Assembly: GCA_039519185.1 (NCBI GenBank) | Contig: CM076847.1 | Location: 77,339,747-77,403,746 of the forward strand | DNA length: 64,000 bases | DNA from: Astragalus membranaceus | Lineage: Eukaryota; Streptophyta; Magnoliopsida; Fabales; Fabaceae | Direction: 5' to 3' | In this document: piece by piece, positions 1 to 10,639 of the stretch | Numbering within the stretch: the first letter of the stretch is position 1 | How the letters are laid out: each line of letters opens with the position of its first letter | Notes under the pieces: generated by a model | Told to the model about the DNA's origin: nothing | The model's database searches: none | The model's input: only the letters and a program-made list of their open reading frames with translations | Translations under genes and position numbers: made by a program

Positions 1-1
1 A

Positions 2-3000
2 GAGAAGAATATTCCAGATATTGTGATATCTAAGCCAGATGTTACAACGTCTAGTTTTGAACCAGGAATCAAGACTGTACCTAAGCTTGTACCTGAATAT
101 CCTCCTCCACCCTACCCTCAAAGACTAAAGAAAGCTCATGAAGACAAGCAATTCAGCAAGTTCATGGAGATGCTCAAACAGCTACACATAAACCTTCCCT
201 TGGTTGAAGCTCTACAGCAGATGCCAAACTATGCCAAATTCCTAAAAGATATCATCACCAAAAGAAGAAGGCTAGGGGAGTTTGAAACTATTGCTTTAAC
301 TGAAGAATGTAGCTTAATTATGCAGAATAAACTCCCTAGAAAACTGAAGGATCCTGGCAGTTTCACTATACCATGCTCCATTGGAGATTTTTACCTTGGC
401 AAAGCTTTATGTGACTTGGGGGCAAGTATTAACTTGATGCCCAAGTCCATTTATGATAAACTTGGTATAGGAACTGCCAGACCTACTTCTTTAAGTCTTA
501 CTTTGGCTGATAAAAGTAGAGTTTATCCTGAGGGCATATTAGAAGATGTTTTGATTAAAGTTGACAAATTTGTTTTTCCAGTAGACTTTGTTATTTTGGA
601 TTTTGATGCAGATAAAGAAGTTCCTATCATCTTGGGGCGACCATTTCTAGCCACTGGAAGGACACTCATTGATGTGCAGAAAGGAGAATTAATCATGAGG
701 GTCAATGACCAAGAAGTCAAGTTCAACGTCCTCAACGCACTCAAGTATCCAGAACCTAACACAGAGGAATGTTCCTTTGTGGTTGCCCTTGACCATGTGG
801 TTCAAAAACAATTCAATAAAGATAATGACCACTTGGAGAAGATTCTGGGCAATGATGCGATTCAAGAGTTGTTAGCAGAAGAAGCTGTTCCGCAAAACGT
901 TACAACGTCAACTGCAGACGTTGTCACGTCTGACTCTCCTGTACCCAAGGCGTGGACAAAGAAGTATGAATCTTTGGGGCAAGAAGACTCCAATCTCAAG
1001 AAGATAGTTCCTTCCATTGAAGAACCACCCACGCTGGAGCTGAAGGTGTTACCTGATCACCTGAAGTATGCCTTTCTAGGGGAAAATGATTCTTTACCTG
1101 TGATCATTTCTTCTAATCTCTCACAAGAGCAGGAAAGTGATCTCATTAGCACCTTGAAAAGACATAAGAAAGCAATTGGTTGGCAAATGGCGGACATCAA
1201 GGGTATCAGTCCCACAATTTGTATGCACAGAATTGTTTTGGAAGAGAATGCAAAGAACAGCATTGAAGGGCAAAGGCGATTGAACCCAATAATGAAGGAG
1301 GTGGTCAAGAAGGAAATCATCAAATGGTTAGACGCAGGAATCATCTACCCAATCAGTGACAGCTCATGGGTGAGCCGAGTTCAATGTGTACCAAAGAAGG
1401 GTGGAGTTACCGTGGTGACCAATGACAAAAATGAATTAATTCCAACAAGGACAGTGACTGGATGGAGGATATGTATGGACTACAGGAAGCTGAACAAAGC
1501 AACCAAGAAGGACCATTTTCCTCTGCCATTCATTGACCAGATGTTGGATAGACTTGCAGGCAAAGAATTCTATTGTTTCCTTGATGGTTACTCAGGATAT
1601 AACCAGATAGCTATTATGCCTGAAGACCAAGAGAAGACCACATTCACTTGTCCTTATGGTACCTTTGCCTTCAGAAGGATGCCATTTGGGCTGTGTAATG
1701 CTCCTGCAACATTCCAGAGGTGTATGATGGCTTTATTCTCTGATTTTATTGAAAAATCCATGGAAATTTTCATGGATGACTTTTCAGTCTATGGAGACTC
1801 ATACAGGGCATGCTTGGATAACTTAGAAGGAGTTCTAGTAAGATGTGAAGAGACCAACTTAGTGCTCAACTGGGAGAAATGCCACTTTATGGTTCAAGAA
1901 GGAATTGTTTTGGGGCATAGGATTTCAAAGAAAGGGCTAGAGGTTGATAAAGCAAAAATTGATGTTATTGACAAATTACCTCCACCTACCACTGTCAAAG
2001 GTGTTAGAAGTTTCTTAGGGCACGCTGGTTTTTACAGAAGATTTATCAAAGATTTCTCAAAAATTTCCAAACCTTTGTGTCTGCTGCTGCAACGTGATAA
2101 CGTCTTCAACTTTGATGAGCAATGTCATGAAGCCTTCCAGAAATTGAAGACTGCTCTTGTAACGGCTCCTGTGATAGTCACCCCTGACTGGTCAAAACCA
2201 TTTGAATTAATGTGTGATGCGAGTGACTACGCTGTGGGAGCTGTATTGGGTCAAAGGTATGGCAAAATTTTTCACTCTATCTATTATGCTAGTAAAACCT
2301 TAGATGATGCCCAATTAAATTATACTGTAACTGAGAAAGAGTTACTGGCTGTTGTGTTTGCTTTTGACAAATTTCGATCATACTTGGTGGGTGCAAAAGT
2401 TATTGTTTTTACTGATCACTCAACCATCAAGTATTTGATTGCTAAAAAAGATGCAAAGCCAAGACTCATCAGATGGGTTCTCCTCCTTCAAGAATTTGAC
2501 TTGGAAATTCATGATAAAAAGGGGGTGGAGAACCAAGTTGCTGATCACCTTTCTAGACTTGAGAATGTTGATGCAGGTACAGGTGCAGAAGAGATAAAAG
2601 AAAATTTCCCTGATGAAAAACTGCTGACAGTAGCCACAGCAGCTGAAGACGTTACCACGTCTATGGCAATTTCCTCAAACGTTATAACGTCTGATGCTAC
2701 TGCACCCTGGTATGCTGATATAGTCAACTTCCTAGTCAGCAAGATTGTGCCTGTGGATTTCAACCATCAGCAAAGAAAAAAGTTCTTCCACACCGTGAAG
2801 CACTATTTTTGGGATGAGCCCTATCTATATAAGATGTGTCAAGATCAGTTGCTTAGGAGATGCCTTGCTAAAGAGGAACAACTTCATGTGTTACAACAAT
2901 GTCATGCATCACCTTATGGAGGACATTTTGGAGGAACCAGAACTGCAGCAAAGGTGTTACAGTCAGGGTATTATTGGCCAACACTCTTCAAAGATGCTCA

Positions 3001-3991
3001 TGAATTGGTGAAGAACTGTGATAAATGCCAAAGAACTGGAAACATCTCCAACAAGCAAGAAATGCCATTGACAAATATCCTTGAAGTGGAACTGTTTGAT
3101 GTTTGGGGAATGGACTTCATGGGGCCATTTCCTATGTCTCATGGAAACTTATACATTTTGGTAGCTGTAGATTATGTATCAAAATGGGTAGAAGCTGTAG
3201 CATTGCCCAATAATGAAGCTAAATCAGTCAGCAAATTCCTTAAGCAAAACATCTTCACAAGATTTGGTACTCCAAGAGCTATAATCAGTGATGAAGGCTC
3301 TCACTTCTGTAACAAGCTAATTGAGAATTTATTGGCTAAATACGGAGTGAAGCACAAAATTGCTACAGCTTATCACCCGCAGACAAGTGGTCAAGTAGAA
3401 ATTTCCAACAGAGAAATTAAAAGGATACTTGAAAAGATGGTTGGTCCAAACAGGAAAGAATGGTCTCTGCACCTTGATGATGCGCTATGGGCGTACAGGA
3501 CAGCATTTAAGACACCACTGGGCATGTCACCATACAAGCTAGTCTTCGAAAAAGCTTGTCATCTGCCTATTGAACTCCAGCACAAAGCTCACTGGGCACT
3601 GAAACAACTGAACTTAGATCATTCAAAGGCTGGAGAAGCAAGACTCCTTCAACTAAATGAGCTAGATGAATTCAGGCACACTGCCTATGAGAATTCAACA
3701 ATCTATAAGGAGAAAACCAAGAAGTGGCACGATCAGAAAATTCAAAGAAGGGAGCTAGTAGAGGGACAACCAGTTTTGCTGTTTAATTCAAGGTTAAAGT
3801 TGTTCCCTGGGAAGCTAAAATCAAGATGGTCAGGACCCTTCAAACTGGTAAAAGTCTATCCTCATGGTGCTGTGGACCTGTTTGATGAGAAAACTAATTC
3901 CACTTTCAAAGTCAATGGCCAAAGAGTGAAGCAATACCATGGAGAACATGTGGTTAGGGACAAGACCACAGTGGCTCTCAACAACCCCTGA
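2..3991 (+). CDS. Athila-type gag(end)-pol polyprotein: protease, RT, RNase H, integrase (5' partial)
   Basis: An uninterrupted frame of about 1,330 codons, open at the window's left edge, so no start can be assigned. It would give the enzymes that copy element RNA into DNA and insert it. Numbering residues from base 23, the order is: gag tail with a proline-rich stretch (~25-35), retropepsin DLGAS (131-135), RT with FMDDFSVYG (~583-591), RNase H around CDASDYAVGAVLG (~730), the integrase zinc finger with a CDKCQ pair, then the DDE core (VDYVSKW, ISDEG and the Glu in GQVEISNRE). It stops at TGA 3989-3991. No stop or frameshift is seen across about 4 kb, unusual beside the decayed elements around it, so this copy is probably recent. 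A missense defect cannot be excluded. Peptides such as DVTTS recur where the DNA dyad falls in frame. Confidence 0.9.
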   Translation, partial: EKNIPDIVISKPDVTTSSFEPGIKTVPKLVPEYPPPPYPQRLKKAHEDKQFSKFMEMLKQLHINLPLVEALQQMPNYAKFLKDIITKRRRLGEFETIALTEECSLIMQNKLPRKLKDPGSFTIPCSIGDFYLGKALCDLGASINLMPKSIYDKLGIGTARPTSLSLTLADKSRVYPEGILEDVLIKVDKFVFPVDFVILDFDADKEVPIILGRPFLATGRTLIDVQKGELIMRVNDQEVKFNVLNALKYPEPNTEECSFVVALDHVVQKQFNKDNDHLEKILGNDAIQELLAEEAVPQNVTTSTADVVTSDSPVPKAWTKKYESLGQEDSNLKKIVPSIEEPPTLELKVLPDHLKYAFLGENDSLPVIISSNLSQEQESDLISTLKRHKKAIGWQMADIKGISPTICMHRIVLEENAKNSIEGQRRLNPIMKEVVKKEIIKWLDAGIIYPISDSSWVSRVQCVPKKGGVTVVTNDKNELIPTRTVTGWRICMDYRKLNKATKKDHFPLPFIDQMLDRLAGKEFYCFLDGYSGYNQIAIMPEDQEKTTFTCPYGTFAFRRMPFGLCNAPATFQRCMMALFSDFIEKSMEIFMDDFSVYGDSYRACLDNLEGVLVRCEETNLVLNWEKCHFMVQEGIVLGHRISKKGLEVDKAKIDVIDKLPPPTTVKGVRSFLGHAGFYRRFIKDFSKISKPLCLLLQRDNVFNFDEQCHEAFQKLKTALVTAPVIVTPDWSKPFELMCDASDYAVGAVLGQRYGKIFHSIYYASKTLDDAQLNYTVTEKELLAVVFAFDKFRSYLVGAKVIVFTDHSTIKYLIAKKDAKPRLIRWVLLLQEFDLEIHDKKGVENQVADHLSRLENVDAGTGAEEIKENFPDEKLLTVATAAEDVTTSMAISSNVITSDATAPWYADIVNFLVSKIVPVDFNHQQRKKFFHTVKHYFWDEPYLYKMCQDQLLRRCLAKEEQLHVLQQCHASPYGGHFGGTRTAAKVLQSGYYWPTLFKDAHELVKNCDKCQRTGNISNKQEMPLTNILEVELFDVWGMDFMGPFPMSHGNLYILVAVDYVSKWVEAVALPNNEAKSVSKFLKQNIFTRFGTPRAIISDEGSHFCNKLIENLLAKYGVKHKIATAYHPQTSGQVEISNREIKRILEKMVGPNRKEWSLHLDDALWAYRTAFKTPLGMSPYKLVFEKACHLPIELQHKAHWALKQLNLDHSKAGEARLLQLNELDEFRHTAYENSTIYKEKTKKWHDQKIQRRELVEGQPVLLFNSRLKLFPGKLKSRWSGPFKLVKVYPHGAVDLFDEKTNSTFKVNGQRVKQYHGEHVVRDKTTVALNNP

Positions 3992-4515
3992 ATTAAAAAG
4001 GGAATAGTCTGGCTGAAGACTCTTAAAGCAAGCGCTCTTGGGAGGCAACCCAATGGTTTTAACTAACCAACAATTTTGTGTCTTTAAATTTTTGTTTTGT
4101 GCAGGAATGGAAGCTGAAGGTAGGAGAGATTCAGGACTCAAGTTATTGAAGTATGGTAGACGTTATAACGTCTTTGCATGTCTAGGACGTTGTCACATTT
4201 GCTGCCTGGGTAAAAGTTTTAAATGAAAAAGAAGAGAAAATGAGTCAAGCAGCTTTCAAATGAAAAAAAATGAAAATATTTTTTTTTCAAAGACTTGACT
4301 GCTGAAGTGACCATGACGTCACTTCTCAACGGTTACCCCTTTTCCAAGCCCACGCCACCACCTACTTCTCAACTTCCCATAAACCCTTCCCAATAAACAC
4401 ACACCAGTTATAATCATCAAACCACCTGCAAACACTCTCAGAAACCATAATCTTATCCTTTCCCCCAAATCTCAAATCTCAAAACTTCCATTCTCAAGCA
4501 AACCATTCAATCACC

Positions 4516-6650
4516 ATGACAAAAACCAAGCAACCTGCGGTAAAATCATCTGGCAGAGGAATGAACGTTAACCTAAGTTCTTCTTCTGACCCAATTCCAG
4601 AAATCCCCATTCCTTCAAAGAAGAAAGCCTTGCTACCTGAAAGGGGCTTTAGCTTGGAAAACCCGAATCCTGATTTTCTCTCAACTGTGGCAGCATTGGG
4701 ATGGCAGAAATTTGTAGTTCACAGAAAGGAGTACATTGCAACTCTGGTGCATGACTTCTACAAGGGAATCGTTGAAAGAAACGATGGAGAGCCTTCAAGC
4801 ATCTCCATAGTTCGCGGTGAAGAAGTTAAATTTGGTGTAAGGGTCATAAATGACTACTTTGGGCTGGGTTACTATGGCAAGGCAGTTGAGGTGAAGCAAA
4901 AGACTTACGGAGTGGCGGAGATGACTGAAATCAAAGAAAGAATATGTGTTGAAGGAGCTGTTTGGGAGCGAAAAGGCGACCATGGGAATGAATTCAAAAT
5001 TTTAAAAAGGTACCTTTGTGATGAGGCCAGCACTTGGTTTCATTTCATTAGGCACTGCTTGATACCCACTTCTCACACTCTCTGGGTTGATAAGGAGAGG
5101 CTGATTGCTATTGATGCTATTATGTCAAGAGATAAGGTTGAGGTGGGTAAGCTCATCAATAGGGAGATGAACAAATGGCAGAACAGGAAGGATGGATACC
5201 TATACTTCCCCTGCTTAATCACCGATCTTTGCATGGAGGCGGGAGTGGAGATTGAAGCCACTGAGCTAAGAGAGGAACCCCAAGGGGCATTCTCTACAAA
5301 GTTCAAAGCTAGGCAGAGAGCTGCAGGCGCTACCACGTCAGTTGATGCACAGACGTTACAACGTCTGGTGGACCAGCAAAACAGCCTAGCCAAGTTTGTC
5401 AAGGAACAGTTTGAATGACAAAAGAAGGTGAATGCGCATATCACAAAAGGTAAGATGGTGATTGAAGAACCAGTACTTCCAGATTGGATGCAAGGGGAAG
5501 ATGAAGACAATATACCCTTATCAACAATTCACCCCAGGGCAGTGAAGAAGGAAAGAGTTAAGAAAACAAGAAACCCAACCACAAAAAGAAAGAGCCCAGC
5601 AAAGGAAAAACAGAAGAAGGTGAGTAGTGAGGAAGAAGAGCTCAAATCAGCTGATCTGGATAGCATCAGTGAGAGTGATGCAGAGGAATCAAAGAAGGTG
5701 AGCATGGAAATACTAAGTGATGAAGAGGAAGAAACACATTCTGAAGAGAAAGGAAGCTCCAGTGATAAGACGGATATTGAGGCTGACTCTCCACCAACCC
5801 AGACAGTCAAAGAACCAGCCAAGAAACAATCCAAACCAGCCAAGCCCACACCTCCATCACCAAAAGCCAAACAACCCCAACCCTCAGCTAAAGAACAATC
5901 CACCTATGACCAAAACATCCCCAAACCACCACAATCTAAACCTCAAGATCAACCCATTTCACAACCAACCCCACTCAACCTGAACCAATTAAAGAGCCAT
6001 CACAACCATCCATTCAAGAAGTAACCGGTGGAGACGTGGCAACGTCTGAACCAACTGATGTTGGAAGTAACCCAGACCCACAACTCATCTCCCCACCCAA
6101 AAAGCAAAGAGTCAAGACTGTACCCACCCAGAATCCATTTGGGAAGAAGAAAAGGCATGAATTAGCTGCTGCAAGTGAAGAAACCAGACCTGGTGAAGAA
6201 GAAGAACAACTGGCTGATGCTGCTGCAACCAAAAGGCAAAAGTTGCAGGTAAGGAAGAAATCTGAACCTGCTAAAGACAAGCCAGCCACCGCTACCAGTG
6301 CAGCATTTGTTGCTGCTAGTGGTTCAGAGAATGCTCCTGCTGTTGTTGCTGAAGAAAAAGCTGCAGACGTTACAACGTCTCAAGAGCCAGAGAGTGAACA
6401 AGCCCAGGTGGACCCCAAAAAACAACAACAAGTTAATCCTGCAGAGCTGGCAAAACAGAAAGCGTGGGAGGAAGCAAAGAAAAGAATTGCTGAGAGCAGT
6501 GCAAAGATGTCCCAAGAAACTGAAATTTCAGTTGCTGCTGGTGATGGTTCAGGAGAGAAGAAGAAGAAGGAAAAGAAAAAAAAGACTGCTCAAGCAGGCA
6601 TCCCAGCCAGACAGAGTGGAAGGCTCAGGTCTGGTGTTCTGAACAAGTAA
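4516..6650 (+). pseudogene. Athila post-pol ORF (env-position ORF), broken by a stop and a frameshift
   Basis: The start is ATG 4516, about 525 bases after pol. Residues 40-130 read like the plant transposon-protein domain found in the third ORF of Athila elements (ENPNPDFLSTVAALGWQKF, later VINDYFGLGYYGK). After codon 300 an in-frame TGA (5416-5418) interrupts. The same frame resumes at 5428 and runs to TAA 6022-6024. Homologous sequence then continues in the third frame from about 5980 to TAA 6648-6650, which implies a small indel at about 5900-5980. The second half is low-complexity, rich in Lys, Glu, Ser, Pro and Gln, and ends in a Lys run near 6560-6590. I see no membrane-spanning segment or signal peptide, so an envelope function is not supported by sequence. 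The ACGT dyad occurs in three reading contexts here (5352, 6033, 6366). Confidence 0.75.
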
Positions 6651-7964
6651 TTTAGCCCTCTTTTTAGCAGTAGTATCGTTATAGTTTTTAATTTCAGTAC
6701 GAATAAATAGCTGTCCAAACGTGACAACGTCTGGATAGTTAGTAGTCAGTAGTTTGTTTGCTTATGTTATGTTTGAGTGTTCCTCTCCCATTTTTAAAAA
6801 TCAGTAAGCAGTGAGGACACTGCTCATCTTTCTGTGTGTGTGGGGGGGATCATTTTTATGTTTTGTGTAGGCATAAAATTAAGTGCGAAATCAGTTTACT
6901 TTCCCACTCTATTAATCATCAAAAATGTTTCTCTTTGGGCTAAATCTAGGAATGACTGTGTGTGAATTTGTGTGAGTAGCTGATGCATGCTTAGATGAAT
7001 AGAATTGATTACTGCTTCCACACAAACTCTGTTTTGAGGAAAACCTAGTTAGCTAGGGACTATGTGATGCTAAAGCTAGTTTTGGTTGACTATGGTGATT
7101 GTAAAACTTGATTAAAAACTTAGAGTAGCAGTAGAAACTAAGTTTGGGGGTATATCAGGTTGTGCTAAGGCTGGGTGCAAAGACTGTAGGATGATTAGTG
7201 CATGTGTAGTGTGAGTGCAACGTTGTAACGTCTACCCGTAACGTTATAACGTATGCCGTGTGTGTTTTCGTGTTGTGTTCTGTGTTATCAAGCGTTGTAA
7301 CGTCTCATCTACAAACGTTATAACGTCTACTCCAAAAAGACCAAAAAGTGTGTGTGTTTCAAATAAGTGGAAAAGCCCACATGTTCTCTGTGTTTGCTGC
7401 AATTTCCCGAAACAAATACTGGGCACTCCAAATGTCTCAATCCAAAATTGTCAAATCCAAAGGATAAAAAAAAAAGTGTAGTAAATCAAATGAAAGTTGC
7501 TCAGTAATGAGGGGGTTGCAGTCCTCTGTGTGTTTTGCGTTGTGTGAGTCAGAAAAGTAGTTTGCACTAATCTAGTCCTAGCACCCAATTAAGACCCTTT
7601 GTCGTGCTTAAAATAACCCTCATGTCTTATGCGGAAATGTTAGCCTACTCTCTGTGTTGAAAGATGTTATACTCTCACCATAATGGAAACCACTCTTTCA
7701 TAGGCTAGGGTAGCTTCTGAACCTAGCTAGGGGTGGAATTGATACAGAGATCACACACTCACTTTGGGCAGTAATGAATCTAGAATGTAATTGTGCATTG
7801 GTGCGTGAGCGTGTAGTGTAAGTCTAAAGAAATTAGCCCCTTGAGGATGATTTTTGATCAAATGGGTGAGCAGGGTATAAACTGCTGGCGTATTTAATTT
7901 CATACATCTTTTCATATGTTGTGTTTTGATTTCTTGAGGACAAGCAATGGTTTAAGTTTGGGGG
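6651..7964 (+). other. Athila 3' non-coding region with repeated polypurine-like tracts
   Basis: No ORF worth naming. Two tracts share AAGTTTGGGGGT (about 7140-7151 and 7954-7965). A third G-rich run sits at 6842-6850. The last tract directly abuts the LTR start and is the best plus-strand primer candidate; the others could be decayed or auxiliary. Five ACGT dyads cluster here at 6718, 7219, 7240, 7291 and 7314. Confidence 0.6.
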
Positions 7965-7966
7965 TG

Positions 7967-9430
7967 TGATAACTCATATTTATATGAGTTATTTATACTT
8001 ATTCAAAGTTAAATCATGCAAGTTCTCTGGCAATAGTAGGTTGTTTCTATTAAGTTTCTGTTAGTTTATCGCTTTTTAGTTAGAAAGGGGCTAAATTACA
8101 ATTCCTATGCATTTTGGCACCAATTGGCGCCTTTGTGAGCGTTTTGATGCTTCTTGTTTTCATGCAGTAAACTGAGCGTGGCAACGTCCCTCATCACGTC
8201 TGAAGAAGAGCAGCAGAGTAAGATAGAAGTATCTCATTTTTGGCGCGCAAGAAATGAAAGTCAAAGATCTAGAAGTGCAGAAGATCTTCTCTCTCCTCGC
8301 GGCTGACGCGGCTGACGCACTGTAGCAGTGCAGTGTCATCTCAGAACAGAGTTAATTTACAAGAAAGCTGGGAAAGTGGGCAATGACATCAGCAAGCATG
8401 TGACCCCTTGTTCCTTGGCTATTCTCTCTCTACAAAAGGAAAGGCGGGAACGGATCCATAGAGACATCATTCCATTCATCATCCACTTTCCTCCATTTTT
8501 TTAAAAGAGAGTTTTCTAAAAGAAGTTCTGGACACAGACTTCTTCATCTGAACTCTTCTCAAGCTCCATTTTGCTATTTCCATTCGCAATCACTACTGTG
8601 AAGCTCAGACGTTGCAACGTCTCTACAACGTGCATGAAGGAAGGTTACTTAGGCGTATCTTTTGCGTTTAGTCTCCTTTTCTCTATGTACGGTATTTGGA
8701 TTTCAACTCCTCTTCTTTCTGTAAAGATGCTCAGCATGAGCTAAACATTTGTAGTTGGGTTGTTGTTTTGCATGTAATGAACCTCTAGTTTAATGTTATG
8801 AAGTATTGATGTTTATGCGTTTTAGATCTTTGCATGTTAATATTTCCAAACTTATTTTGAAATTGGCCACTTAAAATAAGTAGATTCATAGGTACAGAAA
8901 TGGTCTATGAAAAGAACTCAAAGATTTATGTGAATAAAAAGGTGCACTAAAGACATTTAGGCATTTTTATCTAAGTCTAGACATAGAATGGGTAATAGTT
9001 CATAGGACATTGCTGTGGGTACTTAAAATACAGGAGTAGGCCTACTTAGAGCCTAGACATAGGAATTCTAGTACTTGAAGCTCTGACGTTTTGTGACTGA
9101 AAAGCACAGCTCTTTTGCAACAGCGTTCAAACGTTATAACGTCTATACAGCATAACATTTGTACGTGTTAACGTGTAAACGTTATAACGTCTGACTAGAG
9201 GAGATTTACTTGCATGCAGCAATCCAACTCATACTCTTCCATATCCACAACCACTTCTTGTTTACTTGTTTTATCTACTTTCTTAGTCTTAACACCAACT
9301 TTTAGTGCCGATTTATTACTTGTTTCACTTGTGTTTTGAAGACTTGAACTTTGAAAGTAAAATCAATCCTCGTGGGAACGATCTCTTACTTTTATCCACT
9401 TTATTACTTGTACGACGTGTATACTTGCAC
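7967..9430 (+). mobile_element. 3' LTR of the Athila-type element
   Basis: It begins right after the polypurine tract with TGATAACTCATATTTATATG (or TGTGATAA two bases earlier), itself an inverted repeat around ATATTTATAT. It ends near ..TATACTTGCA at about 9430, giving about 1.46 kb. No second LTR is in view, so both borders rest on motif reading. It contains no long ORF. ACGT dyads occur at 8175, 8608, 9129, 9162 and 9178. Confidence 0.6.
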
Positions 9431-9675
9431 TGATATTGCGAATAGAAAACACACGCGCAAACAGAACGCAGCGCAATGATATCAAATATAACAATAAAAA
9501 AATATAAACGATAAACAAAGTAAAGAGAAGGGAAAGAGATACACCGTGATTTTTACGAGGGTCGGGATAAAAGCCCTACGTCCTCGGCCTCCGGCTTTGC
9601 AACCTTTGGACTTGATAACAACCACTATATGAGAAGAACTTCTTCAACGTTTTACAAGCAAGCAACTTCCCTATA

Positions 9676-9842
9676 GCTAATCTCAATTTTCCCCAAATTG
9701 AGAACCCAAGCTCCCCGCTAAGGATTTCGCTAACAACTCAATCTCCTCGATTGAATTACCCAAGAACGCTTCCCAGGATTTCACAACCAACTCAATCTCC
9801 CCGATTGAATTACCCAAGAACACTTCCCAGGATTTCACAACA
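9676..9842. repeat. Three tandem ~56-bp units
   Basis: Each unit has a CAATCTCCNCGATTGAATT-like core, then CCCAAGAACNCTTCCCAGG and ATTTCACAA. The units begin at about 9676 (most diverged), 9732 and 9787. The last two differ at only a few positions. Confidence 0.75.
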
Positions 9843-9996
9843 ACCAAGTAATAGATGAATACAATAGAGAAACTATGACCCAATCACTCAAGCAATATAA
9901 CAGTATAGTAGTTGAGAGAAATGAGTGATTTGAAACAAAAACCCCAAAGTCCTATTTATAGGATTTGCAAAAATATGACCGTTGGACTAAGAGGGG

Positions 9997-10495
9997 AATC
10001 GATTATTTGCTTAAAAGAAGGTGTATGGTAATCGATTCTTTTCTTGAGAAAAAGGAAGTTAAGAATTGATTATTTGCTTTAAAACAATGTGTATGTTAAT
10101 CGATTAAAATGTGACCGTTGTAGCACTTTTAAGAAGTGAAGAATCGATTGGGTGCTCTAAAGAAAACAGTATAGGAATCGATTGTTTGTTTTAAGAAATA
10201 AAGCCAGGAATCGATTTTGTGCTTCAAGGATGAAGCCCAAAATCGATTTTGCTCTTTAATGAGAAGTGAGCAATCGATTTCTTTCATTTTAAACACAAGT
10301 CATAATCGATTTTCCACTTAACAAACACAAGGTCATCAATCGATTATTTTCTTTCCAAAACATATTCCTTTAAAAGACCATAGGCTAGGAATCGATTTCT
10401 AGCTCTGTGAAGGAAGCCACAAATCGATTTCTAGCTTGAATAATTAGGCTAGAAATCGATTTTCAACTTTATAAATACAAAGTCATCAATCGATT
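9997..10495. repeat. Periodic array of 16 AATCGATT sites
   Basis: The perfect palindrome AATCGATT starts at 9997, 10030, 10098, 10142, 10176, 10209, 10241, 10272, 10303, 10338, 10390, 10422, 10454 and 10488. One site at 10063 is AATTGATT. Typical spacing is 31-34 bp, with a few longer gaps. Sequence between sites is only loosely similar (TTTNCTTNAA, then AGGNTAGG-like). It is a degenerate minisatellite in which the octamer is kept while the spacer drifts. Confidence 0.85.
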
Positions 10496-10639
10496 CTTAG
10501 CTTTATCATTTTTTCATGCTACGTGCCTACCTATTAGGCATTTATATAAAAGATTTTTCTAAGCTTTTAACACAACAGTTATATTTTAAAAAACCATCTC
10601 TCAACTACTAAAAGTTATAGAACTGAAGTGATAGGATCT

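Larger units (their letters stand above)
43..9193. repeat. Dispersed ACGT-dyad motif, about 20 copies, element-wide
   Basis: The consensus is RACGTKNNAACGTCT, two ACGT cores arranged as an imperfect palindrome. Approximate starts: 43 (partial), 895, 916, 2091, 2648, 2679, 4159, 4187 (partial), 5352, 6033, 6366, 6718, 7219, 7240, 7291, 7314, 8175, 8608, 9129, 9162 and 9178. The commonest forms are AACGTTATAACGTCT and GACGTTACAACGTCT. It lies in pol, the post-pol ORF, the non-coding region and the LTR, and I do not see comparable clusters elsewhere in the window. In coding DNA it falls in different frames (DVTTS-like, QTLQRL at 5350, QRDNVF at 2090), so the conserved unit is DNA rather than peptide. 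Confidence 0.85.
1..9430 (+). mobile_element. Athila-type Ty3/gypsy retrotransposon, 5' end outside window
   Basis: The 3' ~9.4 kb of a large Ty3/gypsy element in sense orientation. Seen in order: the end of gag and all of pol in one frame, a long post-pol ORF region, a non-coding stretch with guanine-rich polypurine-like tracts, and one LTR-like block. The protease signature (DLGASINLMP), the RT motif (FMDDFSVYG) and a long extra ORF after integrase point to the Athila group by family knowledge. The 5' LTR, primer-binding site and most of gag are outside the window, so neither TSD nor LTR divergence can be read. The whole element carries a recurring ACGT dyad (separate entry). The right boundary is set by the CA at about 9430 and may be off by tens of bases. 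Confidence 0.85.

Noticed and set aside
523..762. Minus-strand and other short ORFs inside the pol frames
   Set aside because: Shadows of long coding frames with no domain signal of their own.
4314..4321. TGACGTCA palindrome as another member of the ACGT dyad
   Set aside because: It has a single ACGT core and no AACGTCT half; possibly a chance bZIP site.
7260..7481. Small ORF in the Athila 3' region
   Set aside because: No similarity recognised; it overlaps three ACGT dyads and looks random.
9997..10495. CRISPR-like array (regular octamer repeats)
   Set aside because: Repeats are only 8 bases, spacers are similar to one another, and the sequence is plant nuclear DNA.
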